Below are positions 1-10,290 of a DNA stretch of 64,000 bases, one piece after another. This DNA is from Paralithodes platypus (lineage: Eukaryota; Arthropoda; Malacostraca; Decapoda; Lithodidae). Below the pieces are notes generated by a model that saw only the letters and a program-made list of their open reading frames with translations, made no database searches and was not told the DNA's origin. A program made the translations under genes and the position numbers. Location: assembly GCA_032716605.1 (NCBI GenBank), contig CM064506.1, positions 15,387,779 through 15,451,778 on the forward strand, written 5' to 3'. Positions within the stretch are counted from its first letter, which is position 1, and every line of letters starts with the position of its first letter.

Positions 1-1458
1 TTCATAATCCGCTTTACTATAATTTAGTCTATATTCCCTGTGTTCCTCCTCTCTGCCTTTCAGAAATTCCACTTTTTCCCATGGGACTCAAATATGTTAG
101 GTTCTTTATTTCTTGGAGGTCTTTGGTGAATATTAAATCAAGTCTTGATGGTTCATCACCTCCTCTAAATCTTGTATTTTCCGCGTAATGTGTTGTGTTA
201 GTAGATACCCCATTGTTAGTTCAAGAAGTTCTTAGTTGTTAGTTCTGGCGTAGGGATGCGGCGACCTCACCGCCCGCCACTTTGGTGGTGCAATCAGCCT
301 CTGGAGCAGTGGACCACTGGTTCCTATTTCCAGAAAATTCCTGTGCTTGGTATGCTTCCAGCCAGGGCCCCACTGGGGTAAATAAAAAAACAGCAAAACA
401 GTGGTGGAACTGCCATCCGGGTGAGGGACTGCTCTGGGTCTGCTCTTTCAGTGTTCATGGTTATAATCCACTTAGTGGAAATGGCACTGTGGAGTGGGTC
501 AGTCGGGGCATGTCTGGGAGCCTGGAGGCAGTTTCTGCCATGGCCATCCCTTTTAGGGTGCTTCCTCTGGAAGCGAGGCGTCAGATTTGATGATGATGAT
601 GATAGTTCAAGAAATTTGCTACCCCAAGTATTTTCATTTGAACCCGCATCCAAACATTCCCAATCCACCTCCCCGCAATTAAAGTCCCCTGTAAGAATAA
701 GACTATTTTTCCTTTTACAAATAATTTCTAACATTCGCAAGGTTTCCAAAACTAATTCATTATATTCATCGTTGCTCCAAGATTTAGTCTTAGGAGGTAA
801 ATACATTTATACAATGTCTAATTTTGACCTATCATTATCTTCAATTTCAACTGCTACCACTTCAGCAATGCTATCACCAAGTTTTAATTCTTTAGCAGTA
901 ATTTTATTATCTACCATGATCAACACTCCTCCTCCTGGCTTTCCTAACCTGTCTTCTCCATGTACTGTATCCCGCACAACTAATTATATTTGTGTCTACC
1001 TCCTGGTTAAGCTTAGTTTCAGTCAAACATACTACCCCGGGCCTCTCTCTCTTTACATATTCGTCAAACTCAATCTTTTTGGAGATTAACCCATCAATAT
1101 TTGTATACATGAACTTAGCATTACCAGTAATTTCCCTATTTTTCTCGTCCCTGCCCGTTCCTTTCTTTTTTGTACGTACCCCTCCCAATTTATTTCCTAG
1201 CTTGTCTCCTCTTCTCTTATCTCCACCTGGACTGTTTCTCGCTCCGTTTCCACCTCCCCTCCCTTTGCCTCCACTTGGACTGTTTCTCTTTCTATTTCCA
1301 CCTCCCCTTTCTCTGCCTTCTCCTCCGTCTCCCTCACCATCTCCCTTTCCCTCCCTACTTCGTCCCTTCGCTTTATATACCATTTCTTGACTTTTCCATC
1401 CCACACTCTCCAGAAAAACTTCTTTTCGCTTCTTTCGTCCTTTCTCCATTCTTTTCAT
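1..1458 (-). pseudogene. LINE basic linker and APE endonuclease, frameshifted and interrupted
   Basis: The 1458-907 segment begins Lys/Arg-rich, passes through a low-complexity GGG/RKR/NSPGG linker (nucleotides about 1200-1330) resembling an RGG box, then reaches the endonuclease (TNIDGLISKK, VVCLTETKLN). A frameshift near 930 leads into 806-613, with YLPPKTKSW and the catalytic-type motif TGDFNCGEVDW. The 228-602 insertion follows. Left of it the endonuclease resumes (RLDLIFTKDL, SPMGKS at about 60-170) in another frame. APE endonuclease nicks target DNA for target-primed reverse transcription. The copy cannot make a whole protein. Confidence 0.8.
228..602 (+). mobile_element. Internally deleted non-autonomous RTE-type LINE copy
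   Basis: This 375-bp insert is flanked by an 11-bp direct repeat, TAGTTCAAGAA, at 217-227 and 603-613. Its first ~220 bp match the start of the RTE coding region at 27.4-27.65 kb (minus): residues NSCAWYASSQGP correspond to NNCARYAAGQDP. Its last ~140 bp match the 3' end of the same element (24406-24560, minus), including CATGGCCATC and the terminal (TGA)n tract. About 3 kb of endonuclease and RT sequence lies between those ends in the full element and is absent here. It interrupts the endonuclease of the host LINE. Confidence 0.85.
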
Positions 1459-2294
1459 TTGCCTCGGTTTGCATTTCCTTTCTTATGTTTCGTTCCTCAA
1501 TACTCATGTCTTTTCTAATTGTAATTTTCTTAAACTTGCTGGTCAAGTTAAGTCTCCATGTTACGTTCATTATTGCATCCACTGTTACCCTAGACCTAAA
1601 CTGCACTCTCATTGGCCTTGTGTTTCCCTTGCTATATTTACCCATTCTCCTAACTTCTTCAATATCATCTCTCCAGTTGTTTCCTTCTTCATCGACATGC
1701 TTGATTAATGTTTTTACCTTGTTAATTTCTTCCCTTATCCCTAGCTTTCCTCTCAATAATGTGCTCCTCTATATCCCCAAATACAATAATACACTTATTT
1801 CTATCTATGGTTTTACGCAGGACCTGTTCTTTTCTCCTCATAGCTTTTACTACCACTGATTCTAGATCTTTCTTTTCCCTTTCTGATTGTTTCTTTTGTT
1901 CCTCCATGATTTCCTTCATTGCCACTTCTTCCACTCGTCGTCCTTCGTCATTAACCCATTTATTGTGTTTCTCCTTAATCTCCTCAACATGTGTTTTCAT
2001 TTCCTTGGTTTGCCCATTGTATTCTTCAAGTTGTAATCTTAAAGCTTCATTTTCGTCCCGGAGTAGCCCCATATGTGTTTGAATTTCTTTTAGGCTAACC
2101 TGACTCAAATCTTGTCCAGGATCGATGTCCGCAGCCTGAGCACCACATATTGAACATAGAGCCTCAATCTGTGAACTAACACTCACCTTCCACTCCTGCA
2201 TATCCTCCTTCCACCTTTTAATCTCCAGCTCACGTACAATTTTCCCTAGAATGCCCCCGCTCTCACCGACTTCAAATCCATCAAAGTCGGCCAT
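1373..2294 (-). pseudogene. LINE ORF1-like region: coiled coil plus RRM-like domain
   Basis: Two overlapping open segments (2294-1722 and 1756-1373) together resemble a LINE ORF1 nucleic-acid chaperone. The first starts with MADFDGFEVG and has a charged, Leu-rich stretch consistent with a coiled coil (about residues 75-165). It then enters a motif NKCIIVFGDIEE that aligns with NCLIISGVEEKE in the LINE at 52.7 kb. After a frameshift near 1740 the second segment continues that alignment (MGKYSKGNTRPMRVQFRSR against LGKYTKEYNRLVKIEFKSR). The pattern beta-strand, acidic helix, RFxS-type strand resembles the RRM/CTD of LINE ORF1 proteins, but this is judged by eye. It acts in the LINE RNP if functional. 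This copy is broken. Confidence 0.65.
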
Positions 2295-2530
2295 ATTTGT
2301 TTACATCCACTCGCATTCACTATCGTTTGAATTATTCTTGTCACTCAAAATATCCTCACTTGATTTTATTCTCAAAATATTTTAATACTGCATTATAATA
2401 CAGGACAACACAAAATATCCTTATACTCAAGTTTAGGTGAGTTTATTTGACGAGCGCTGTAAACAGCTTGCTAGATCAGCTGATTTTCGGGAGCGTAGGT
2501 ACTGAGGTGTTGTCTCGTCGGCGGTTCGAC

Positions 2531-2563
2531 TGTGTGTGTGTGTGTTCTTGTTCTTGTTCTTGT
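2531..2563. repeat. Microsatellite (TG)n followed by (TTCTTG)n
   Basis: A short run of TG dinucleotides passes into repeated TTCTTG/TTGTTC hexamers. The surrounding 2295-2690 holds no recognisable gene. Confidence 0.8.
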
Positions 2564-2690
2564 GTGGATATATCGACCGCCACTGATATACGGTATGCAA
2601 TAAATGTTATTTTAATTATGCTCTATGGAATTGAATTTCATTTTACCAAATAATATTTATAATAGTAAAAGCCAAAGAAAAATCCATTAA

Positions 2691-3166
2691 CCCTTCCAGC
2701 CCGGGTGTCCTTTTAAAAGGACACCGCGGCAGATGGGCCGGTACCCGGGTGTCCTTTTAACAGACAGTAAGCTTGAAAGCCTATTCAGCTTGGTCTGAAC
2801 GCCGTGCGTCCGACGTATGTAAACAAAGCCGTTCATTGCGTCACTGCACCTCCGAAAACAAGAAGGCGACGTCGGATCAATGTTGTTGTATGATATGACG
2901 AAATTAGTGTCTGAAAAGCTCCGACATTGTCAACATCGCGGGAAAATTCGCTCCACGGAAATCGTCATCACAACTGAACCAGTTGACTTAGAGAGCTCTA
3001 CTCAACGCCAGTCTACAGATTGGAAACCGCACTACGTTTAGGGATGCGTGGGAAATTTCTAGCAGTTAAAATAACAAAGATACGGTAGCCTAGGCCTAGA
3101 CGTTTTTCGGCCAGATCGCCCGGATACGACCTCCGTCATTTAGAAAGGCAGCCCGGGCGACGAGGG
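2691..3166. mobile_element. piggyBac-type MITE, 476 bp
   Basis: It is flanked by TTAA at 2687-2690 and 3167-3170. The ends begin CCCTTCCAGCCCGGG and, on the other strand, CCCTCGTCGCCCGGG. Both subterminal regions match the autonomous piggyBac at 9294-13342: one end shares the tract around CTTTCTAAATGAC and GTATCCGGGCGATCTGG, the other shares GCGGCAGATGGGCC. A shared inner tract around GTAGAGCTCTCTA also appears in both. No transposase is present. It presumably moved with transposase supplied by the autonomous family. Confidence 0.85.
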
Positions 3167-3170
3167 TTAA

Positions 3171-3950
3171 ACTAAGCTGTATAGAAGAGTGAGGAGTAAG
3201 GAAGATGTGGAGGGCATGAAGGGATGGTCTGAACATTGGTTAATGCCTTTTCATCCAAAAAAATGCAAGTACATGCGGATTGGGACTAGCAAGATAGACA
3301 AGGTAGGATACAGTATGTATGAAGCGATGGAGGAAGTGAATGCAGAAAAGGATATAGGAGTAGTGATAGACAATAAGTTAAATTTCTCAGAACATTTAGC
3401 GGAAAAGATAAAACAATTGTAGGGCTGATAAGGAGGACATTTGTGTCACTTGACGAAGAAATATTCAGGAATCTCTATACAGCGCTGGTTAGGCCGCACC
3501 TGGAATATGCGAACCAGGTGTGGGCTCCATATATGGTAAAGGATATAGAAGCAGTGGAGAAAGTGCAGAGGAGAGCTAGCAAGCTAGTACCAACGTTGAA
3601 GAACGCGGGCTATGAACAGAGGTTGAGGACACTGGGACTTCCGACACTGGCATATAGGAGAAAGAGAGGGGATATGATAGAGACTTTTAAGATAGTGTCA
3701 GGAAAGTATGATGAGGATGTGTGTGAAGGTATCTTCTTGATGCGGGAGGGAACAAGAACGAGAGGACACTCTAAGAAAATTTACAAAGAAAGAAATAGGC
3801 TTGAAAAGGCAAAGAACTCATTTTGTGATAGAGTGGTAAATGAGTGGAAAGCGCTGCCCCAGTATGTAGTCGATTCCGAATCAATAAGGAAGTTTGAAAG
3901 TAATCTTGATAAAGCATGGGGAAGACAAGATTTCAAGTTTGATTAGGATA
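3171..3950 (+). pseudogene. 3' fragment of a LINE reverse transcriptase (thumb/C-terminal region)
   Basis: The translation starts just after the catalytic motif region (TKLYRRVRSKEDVEGMKGW) and continues through WLMPFHPKKCKYMRIG. A stop and frameshift come at 3420-3443. The rest shows VRPHLEYANQVWAPY, IEAVEKVQRRASKLVP, GLPTLAYRRKRGDMIETFK and a WKALPQYVV terminus, ending at 3946. These are hallmarks of CR1/L2/Daphne-like RT C-termini found with little change in many invertebrates. The copy is 5'-truncated, and its left edge coincides with the TTAA of the MITE at 2691-3166. No endonuclease or YADD box is present. Confidence 0.85.
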
Positions 3951-4329
3951 GGCTATAAAGCAAAAATACAGAATAGTAAAAATGTTGCGTCTGCTGCTGC
4001 CGCCGCCAACACAGTGAACGACCGCAGTAGTGCAAGTACTGGCACTGAGCTGGATACACAGGCCTAGTTTGCCTTTTTCCAGAGGATCTACTGTAAGAAA
4101 CTGTAAGAAACTGTAACTGTAATGAAGGCGGTAGATTGTTGGCAAGTTTAGCAAAGCTGCCGCCGCCTGCCTTCACTTGCAGACGACATGTGGTTTGTTA
4201 TTGTGGTGCTAAAGCTGAGCGGCATTGTTTTTGTGTCAAATAAATGGCATTTCATAGTACCAATGGTCTTTATTGGATATATTATTGATCCCTAGTATGA
4301 AGGTATGTTGCCAACGTAATAATACTGAC
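3951..4329. other. No gene recognised
   Basis: This stretch contains two short minus-strand open frames without recognisable domains and a small direct repeat of GTAAGAAACT at about 4090-4115. It may be the 3' untranslated part of the preceding LINE or unique sequence. Confidence 0.4.
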
Positions 4330-4498
4330 AAATAAATAGATAAATCGGGTGGTAAATGGTCAAAAAAGGGGACTTTGGGGAAGTGGCCAGAACGAATTGA
4401 ATTTTTCCCATTTAACCTTTGCTTTATGTAACGCGGTTTTGCGTAACACGGCCTTGGGCCAGTACGATATACCCGCGTTACCCGAGGGCGGACTGTAC
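4330..4498 (-). mobile_element. Terminal fragment of a Tigger/pogo-like DNA transposon
   Basis: Read minus from 4498, the sequence starts GTACAGTCCGCCCTCGGGTA, a typical Tigger-type end. It continues with a segment around AATTCGTTC and CCCAAAGTC shared with the elements ending at 6639 and starting at 20232. No transposase or opposite end is visible. The extent to the left is approximate. Confidence 0.55.
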
Positions 4499-4591
4499 TC
4501 TTTTAACAAGAACAATTAATTATAAAGAATAATAATAATAACAATAACAATAGAAAAAATTAAATAGTAATACATATATATAGGTATATTT

Positions 4592-5839
4592 CTTAAGCAT
4601 TTCTCTTCTCATAATCTGCTCTCAGATCGCCAGTATGGCTTCCTTAAGGGTTGCTCTACTGGTGATCTTTCATATCTTACTAACTCTTGGTCATCCTCCT
4701 TTCGGGAATTCGGTGAGACTTTTTCTATTGCACTAGACGTATCGAAAGCCTTCGATAGAGTTTGGCACAAATCTTTAATTTCTATACTACCCACCTTCGG
4801 TTTCTATCCCTCCATCTATGCCTTTGTCTCTAATTTCCTTTCCGGCCGTTTCATAGCCGCGGTTGTGGACGGCCATTGTTCACTTCCTCACCCTATAAAC
4901 TCCGGTGTTCCTCAGGGCTCTGTCCTATCTCCTATTCTCTTTCTAATTTTTATAAATGATCTCCTCAACTGTACCTCAATTCCCATCCATTCATACGCAG
5001 ACGACTCAACCTTACACTACTCCATTAGTTTTTCAGAACGCCCCAGCCAGCAATCCCTCAATGACAAACGTAATGAAGCCATAGAACTCTTAAATTCTGA
5101 TCTAAATACTATCTCCAATTGGGACAGAGAAAACCTTGTTACCTTTAATGCTTCCAAAACCCAATTTCTCCATCTATCTACCCATAAGGAACTCCCAGCG
5201 GACTATCCCTTATTCTTCAACAATACAAAAATCAATCCTTCATCTTCTCTCAATATTCTTGGTGTCTCTTTTTCTTCTGCTCTCAGTTGGAAGGACCATA
5301 TTACCAGTCTTGCTAAGGCAGCCTCCCAGAAGCTGGGTGTGCTCAACCGCCTTAGGGGGTTCTTTTCCCCTGCACAGCTTCTTGCTCTGTACAGGGGCAT
5401 AGTGCGTCCTTGTATTGAGTATTGTTCACATGTGTGGGGAGGTTCCTCTCACACCGCTCTCCTAGACAAAGTTGAAAGGAAGGCCTTTTGTATCATTAAC
5501 TCCCGTCCACTCACCAACTCTCTGCAATCTCTCTCTCTCCACCGCAATGTTGCATCTCTCTCGCTATTCTATCGCTACTATAATAATCAGTGTTCCTCAG
5601 AACTTTTCCAGTGTATACCACCTCCTTTACGTAGGGCACGTGGTACCCGTCTTGCAACTCAATCCCACCCCTACTCTGTGCAACTCTCCAACCCAAGAGT
5701 GAAACGTTACTCTCAAACTTTCTTCTACTCAACAGCTGAGCTCTGGAACTCTCTCCCAGAATCAGTCTTTCCCTCTTCCTATGACTTAAATAGCTTCAAA
5801 CTCCGTGTGTCCAGGCATTTTGGCTCGAGCGTCCCTTGA
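4592..5839 (+). pseudogene. 5'-truncated LINE reverse transcriptase, open for about 415 codons
   Basis: The frame is open from about 4592 to the stop at 5839. In order it has RT motifs QYGFLKGCSTGDLSYL, the first catalytic motif ALDVSKAFDRVWH, SGVPQGSVLSPILFLIFIND, the catalytic box SYADDSTLH, and the downstream motif NILGVSFSSALSWKDHI. The C-terminal region has RGIVRPCIEYCSHVWGG and WNSLPESVFPSSYDLNSFK. This is a Jockey-superfamily-like non-LTR RT. Endonuclease and ORF1 are missing, as expected for 5' truncation during insertion. The catalytic D and YADD are intact, but there is no proper start codon: the first ATG-like triplets lie inside the RT. It is a dead copy with a young-looking, stop-free frame. 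Confidence 0.9.
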
Positions 5840-5945
5840 TTTTGGTCCTGTCACTCTTTCAACTATGGGGGAGGCACTCGCTATAGGCAGTTCTGCCTTT
5901 TGCCTCCCTCAATCACATAGAAAAAAAAATATATATATATATATA
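5840..5945 (+). mobile_element. 3' untranslated tail of the preceding LINE, ending in A-rich and (AT)n
   Basis: The sequence after the stop contains a self-complementary stretch, GAGGCA... TGCCTCCC. It then becomes poly-A and (TA)n, the usual 3' terminus of a retroposed copy. No TSD was recognised. Confidence 0.55.
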
Positions 5946-6319
5946 AATTATTAAGAATGTTATTTATGTATCAAATGTCTGTCTGTCTATCTATCTCCCT
6001 TATACATAAATATAACTATATGTCTTATTTGGTGTTTTTTTAATCTATCAATCATTTCTAATACGATGAAATTGAAAACAATTATTATCCTTCCAGCCCA
6101 TAGATAAACAAGAAATAAGAAAGTCGACAAAAGATATTCCCCCGTCTATCTCCAGATAGGCGCTGAGTTTCCGGGCGTCGGAAGATTTGCATTTTATTTA
6201 TATATTGTTTTTTCCCACGGTATATTTTCGCCTTGAAAGTGTGTCTACACAAAATGATGGGGAAATATTGTAACATGTTTTTAATTGACACTTGTGTAAT
6301 TTTTGCCGATTATGAGTTG
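5946..6319. other. No gene recognised
   Basis: AT-rich sequence with a short (TCTA/TCTG) run at about 5980. A 68-codon minus-strand open frame (6085-6291) has no recognisable domain and is most likely chance. Confidence 0.4.
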
Positions 6320-6639
6320 GTGAGGGAGTACAGCGGCGGGGATATCTACCGAACGTCAACACATCTATCCACACAAATAGGTCAATAACAGGTACAAAGA
6401 AGTCCTTATTGATGCTTAATGTATTCTATATTTTGTCATAAATGATGTTGGTGGTACTGTATAATGTAATATAAGTCGGCTGAAGGTAGGCAAAAAGAGT
6501 CAAAAGGTGGGCTTTGGGAAAGTGGCTGGAACGAATTAATTAATTCCCATAAGGCCTGTTATTTTCTAAAACACGGTTTTTATATAAACGTACGTACTGT
6601 ACACGGTACGAATTAACCGCGTATATCGAGACCTGACTG
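6320..6639 (-). mobile_element. Tigger/pogo-like transposon end, copy 1
   Basis: Read minus from 6639 it starts CAGTCAGGTCTCGATATACG next to a TA dinucleotide (6640-6641). It is collinear for about 300 bp with the plus-strand copy at 20232-20530, through GTCGGCTGAAGGTAGGCAAA to the GGGAGTACAGCGGCGGGGAT segment. Both copies lack the other end and any transposase. The family is shared with the fragment at 4330-4498. Confidence 0.6.
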
Positions 6640-6839
6640 TACTGTATTCATATCCACCCGTGAGGGCCATATGCTTTCATTAGTTTATTCAAGTACATTG
6701 GGGTTTGTATTTGATATTAATGTTAAAGAACAGGGTGTTACTTATTACATGCCTAATATAAGATTATTTTATTGATGTTGCAATTTTACTTGATAAATGT
6801 GGTTTAGAGACAAAAAATAGGGGACTTTTGAAAAAGTTT

Positions 6840-6905
6840 GCCCAGTGGATAGAGATAATTTCACCATACTAATACATTAGCTATCCGCGCGGCCCCACTG
6901 TATGT
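6840..6905 (-). mobile_element. Possible end of another Tigger-like transposon
   Basis: Reading minus, ACAGTGGGGCCGCGCGGATA resembles the CAGTGGGG...GCGGATAGC ends of some Tigger families. Only one end is seen and nothing coding lies next to it. Confidence 0.3.
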
Positions 6906-7394
6906 TGTCACTGAAAATTAAAAGCATAACTATTGTGAACAGGGAATACTGAGATATATTGTAATGAAGATATTTATGATATTAATATTGAAGTTTTATA
7001 GTAATGGGAAAGTATTTAATTATAAGAGGACAATGAGTATGTTTTACAAATGGTTTCAATTAATTAAAAGCTTAATACGGAGGTCAGAAATGGTTGCTTG
7101 TGATGTAATATGTTTGGATTCCCATAGTATATTGCTTTTAATACAGATCTACATTGTCAAGGAAATTACAAATTTTTTATATCCAAAATCACTAGGAAAT
7201 TATTTTGTAATTTCCATAGCAATAAGAGTTTGGGAAAAAGGATAATAATAAATATCTTTTAAAATCATGTACTGTACTGTACTTTTACCTACATTTTTCT
7301 TGTACAGTACTCGAAAAAAGTTACATGCCAGACATAAGAAATTTAAATGCTTATAACTGCTAGGCATATACAGTACCGTATATACTGGTAAAGT
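6906..7394. other. No gene recognised
   Basis: AT-rich sequence with a 93-codon plus-strand open frame (6964-7245) that lacks any recognisable motif. Its composition matches its surroundings. It is probably non-coding. Confidence 0.4.
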
Positions 7395-7922
7395 GTTGTT
7401 GTTGTTGTTGTTGTTCCCCAAGCTGCCTGGCCGAACAGCCCCAAGGCCCCGAGCAATTCCAAGGCCATAACCGAGCGCCCCCACAGAACCCTCCCTGCCG
7501 ACCACAATAAAGCCTGGGTGACCGAAGCCACTCCATGGCGGGGAACTGAGGAGGGTGCGGAAACGCCCGGGAAACCAAAGCCCCACCCAGGGCCCTGTGC
7601 CCATCAGCAATTATGAAGAGAAAGTTGAGGGGCAAGGGGAAAATGTGACGCTTTGGCTTCCAATCTTGGTAGATTGGGAGGTCAATCCACGGAAAAGACG
7701 CCGTCACTTGAGATCTAGAAAATATATAAGTTAAAGGAACAGTCAGAGTAAGCTATGGGTATGGCAGAGATCGCTCAGTTCTCACTCTGATAGACCAGCC
7801 CATCACCACATGACTAGAACCCAATCCTCTCAGCATCAGCTAGGAAAGGCCCTAGAAAGCCGCCTTTGGCGGGGGGATAGCTCCCCTATTTCAACCCCTT
7901 TCGGGGTCGGGCACCCGCCCGA
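7395..7922 (-). mobile_element. Short non-autonomous retroelement with (AAC)n tail, longer copy
   Basis: Read minus, the element runs from about 7922 to a terminal (AAC)n tract at 7395-7417. Its 3' half matches the 264-bp copy at 10455-10718, including GCCCCTCAACTTTCTCTTC and CAGGGCCCTGGGTGGGG. Its last ~80 bp, around GGGGCTGTTCGGCCAGGCAG, match the 3' end of the LINE fragment at 49080-50338, while the 5' body does not. This is the layout of a SINE-like element sharing a tail with a partner LINE. No clear tRNA, 5S or 7SL promoter was recognised. Confidence 0.7.
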
Positions 7923-7952
7923 TATATATATATATACAGTATATATATATGG
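7921..7952. repeat. (AT)n microsatellite
   Basis: Two runs of TA/AT dinucleotides separated by CAGT. Confidence 0.85.
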
Positions 7953-7955
7953 TAT

Positions 7956-9289
7956 AGTGTTGTTATAATCTATTAATGTGAACTAAAGTTATCCTACCTA
8001 AGTTGCTCCATATAAAGTGAAGGCCCATTCAATATGACTAGTTATTACTGTATAGTAATGGTATTGACAACTGTTGCTTTCTTACACAATACCATGGCAT
8101 ATACGGTACCAAAAGAAAGATCAGTGGCAAAGAGTAAGCATACCTCCTGATGGAAAGACGATCACTATTTGTAGTGAGGGGTAAAGTCTTGTAATTTCTT
8201 TATTGGTCTAAAAGAATATAGCCAAATGCGCCCCCTCCAAAAAAAAAGAAGCTTCCATATTTGCAATGAAGGACTTAAACAATTAAATTAATTCTAAAAG
8301 ATAAAATTGTATTGTTATGTGTTGGTAACTTGGTATTTCATGACTACCCAGATTGTGCCAATGGAGTTGGTTGCTCCTTGAGAGGGGTACCGTACCTATA
8401 TATTTTTGGAAAAGTGAAGTTACTGGTTATAACTGGTTATAAGTTATAACATATGGTTTAGCAAAAGTTATATTAGAATGGCATTTGTGAAAATGTTTGT
8501 TTTATTATGTTTTTTACACGAACCAACTTCACATCAAAACTCAATTAATTAAATCAACAAACAAATACATGTGGCACTCCGAGGACTCGAACCCAGGATA
8601 CTCACATCGAAAAAAGTAATGCATAGTAAAGTGGTCCATATAAGAGTGGAGAATGTGCACAAGAATTCTTGTTTCATTCTGCAGTGAAGTTATAATTTAA
8701 ACAAAAATTAAAATATTGCTTGTGCTAATTAATAATAAAATAGAGAATTAAAGAATAGTAACCAATTTAAAGAGTAATTACACCCATGTGAATAAAGTTT
8801 ATAAATGAGAAAAAACTAAGAACAGACAATGCATTGGTAATTTGGAGAACCTTTAATAAATGTGAACACTGACAGTATCAAAAGAGGATCATCTGCAGAT
8901 GCCTCACGATCTTAAGGATTAAGGCACACTGGTAAATGGGAATAGTATGGAGGATTATGATAGGATGAATAGAATTACTATCATGAAAGTGGAAGGTTGT
9001 CTGCCTAGAAGATTAAGGAAGAACTAAAGGGAGGTATTAAGGATTGATCTCTAGGCCAGACTGAATTAAGAGATGGCCCAGGGTTATGATACATGGACAG
9101 CTGCTACTATCAAGTAAATGACCTATACATTCTGCCAAAGTAACATTATATACGGTATGTGACTCTAGAAATTAAACATTTGATTGGACAATAATTCTCT
9201 GTTGATCTATCAATTTATTTCTATAGATTATGAATAACTACCTATAGTGTATTTATTGTTTCTACAACCAAAGCCTATAGTTCACTACA
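7956..9289. other. No gene; one tRNA-like B-box remnant at about 8575-8606
   Basis: Mostly AT-rich sequence without coding potential. On the minus strand at 8575-8606 the motif GGGTTCGAGTCCTC followed by GGAGTGCCAC resembles the T-arm and acceptor end of a tRNA. It may be the degenerate head of a tRNA-derived SINE. The rest shows no features I can name. Confidence 0.4.
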
Positions 9290-10009
9290 TTAACCCTTCC
9301 CGCCCGGGCTGCCTTTCTAAATGACTGAGCTCGTATCCGGGCGATCTGGCTAAAAAAACGATGTATGTAAACAAAGGCCTATATCCGTTAATACATTCAT
9401 ACACGACTTGTGTCAAAATGTAGCCCTTACCTTGATCTGTAGACTGGTGTTGAGTAGAGCTCTCTAGCTCAACTGGTTCAGGTGTGATGGTAATTTTAGT
9501 GGAGGTAAACTTTTGGCGAGTATGTACCTAGACACGTCCGAACGTTCTGCCGCGGCCCCGGCTACGACGCACTACTGGATTCGTCGCACCACCCGATATT
9601 ATTCCGGGAAGCGATTTGAGTGTTTTTATTAGTTTATTTGGCCATTATAATCATTATTATGTAATTTTCACTCAATAAAGTTACTTATAATGATATTTTT
9701 GTGTCTCACTTGTACTTATATTTGTTACATATCTTTAGAGTGTCACTTTCACTGGACTATGATAATCGATAGTGTCATTTTCACTAGTATTTATTGTTAG
9801 TAAGCTATAATCTAGATTTTTGTTGTGGTAAGACTTTGTTGTACTGTGCTGCAGTAAAGACTGTAACCACCGTGCTATGATTGCTGTGCACTGTGTGCAG
9901 TACTGTGATTGTACCATGGAAGCCACATTCACTGTGGACGGTTGCGGTCTTTATACCCGTATGTATGTATGTATGTATGTTAGTGTCACTTTCACTTGTT
10001 CATATTGTT

Positions 10010-10288
10010 ATGAAGGCACTTATTATTACTTTTATTTGTGTCTGTCACTTTTATCCATTATTACCCTACATTTTAGTATCACTGTCATTGTCACTGGCAC
10101 TTATTATTACTGTTATTTGTGTCTTTCACTTTTACCCATTATTAGCCTACATTTTAGTGTCACTTTCACTGTCATTGTCACTGGCACTTATTATTACTGT
10201 TATTTTTGTCTTTATCATATTTACTAATTATTTTATATTCTTATAGCCTACATTTTTAGTGTCACTTTCACTGTCATTGTCACTGGCA
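10010..10288. repeat. Roughly threefold tandem repeat in the piggyBac 3' untranslated region
   Basis: Units of about 90 bp contain GTCACTGGCACTTATTATTA and TTTAGTGTCACTTTCACTGT, repeated about three times with divergence. They precede the transposase stop codon (read on the minus strand they lie downstream of it). A (GTAT)n tract lies at 9958-9980. Confidence 0.75.
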
Positions 10289-10290
10289 CT

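Larger units (their letters stand above)
1..2294 (-). mobile_element. 5' portion of a decayed non-LTR retrotransposon (CR1/Jockey-like LINE)
   Basis: Reading minus from 2294, the translated order is coiled-coil ORF1, an RRM-like segment, a basic Gly/Arg linker, then an APE-type endonuclease running off the left edge. The same order and clear protein similarity occur in the LINE at 51929-56125, for example the shared endonuclease start motif (NxDGLISKK). Several frameshifts and one nested insertion at 228-602 break it. The RT is not in the window, so it is either beyond base 1 or lost. CR1/Jockey-group placement rests on the APE endonuclease and relatedness to the second LINE, whose RT is visible. 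No 5' boundary or TSD was found beyond about 2330. Confidence 0.85.

Noticed and set aside
1170..1859. Plus-strand Leu/Phe/Ser-rich frame of 229 codons
   Set aside because: Antisense shadow of the LINE ORF1-like and linker coding region.
9877..10246. Two hydrophobic plus-strand frames of about 120 codons resembling membrane proteins
   Set aside because: They are translations of the pyrimidine-rich tandem repeat in the piggyBac 3' UTR.
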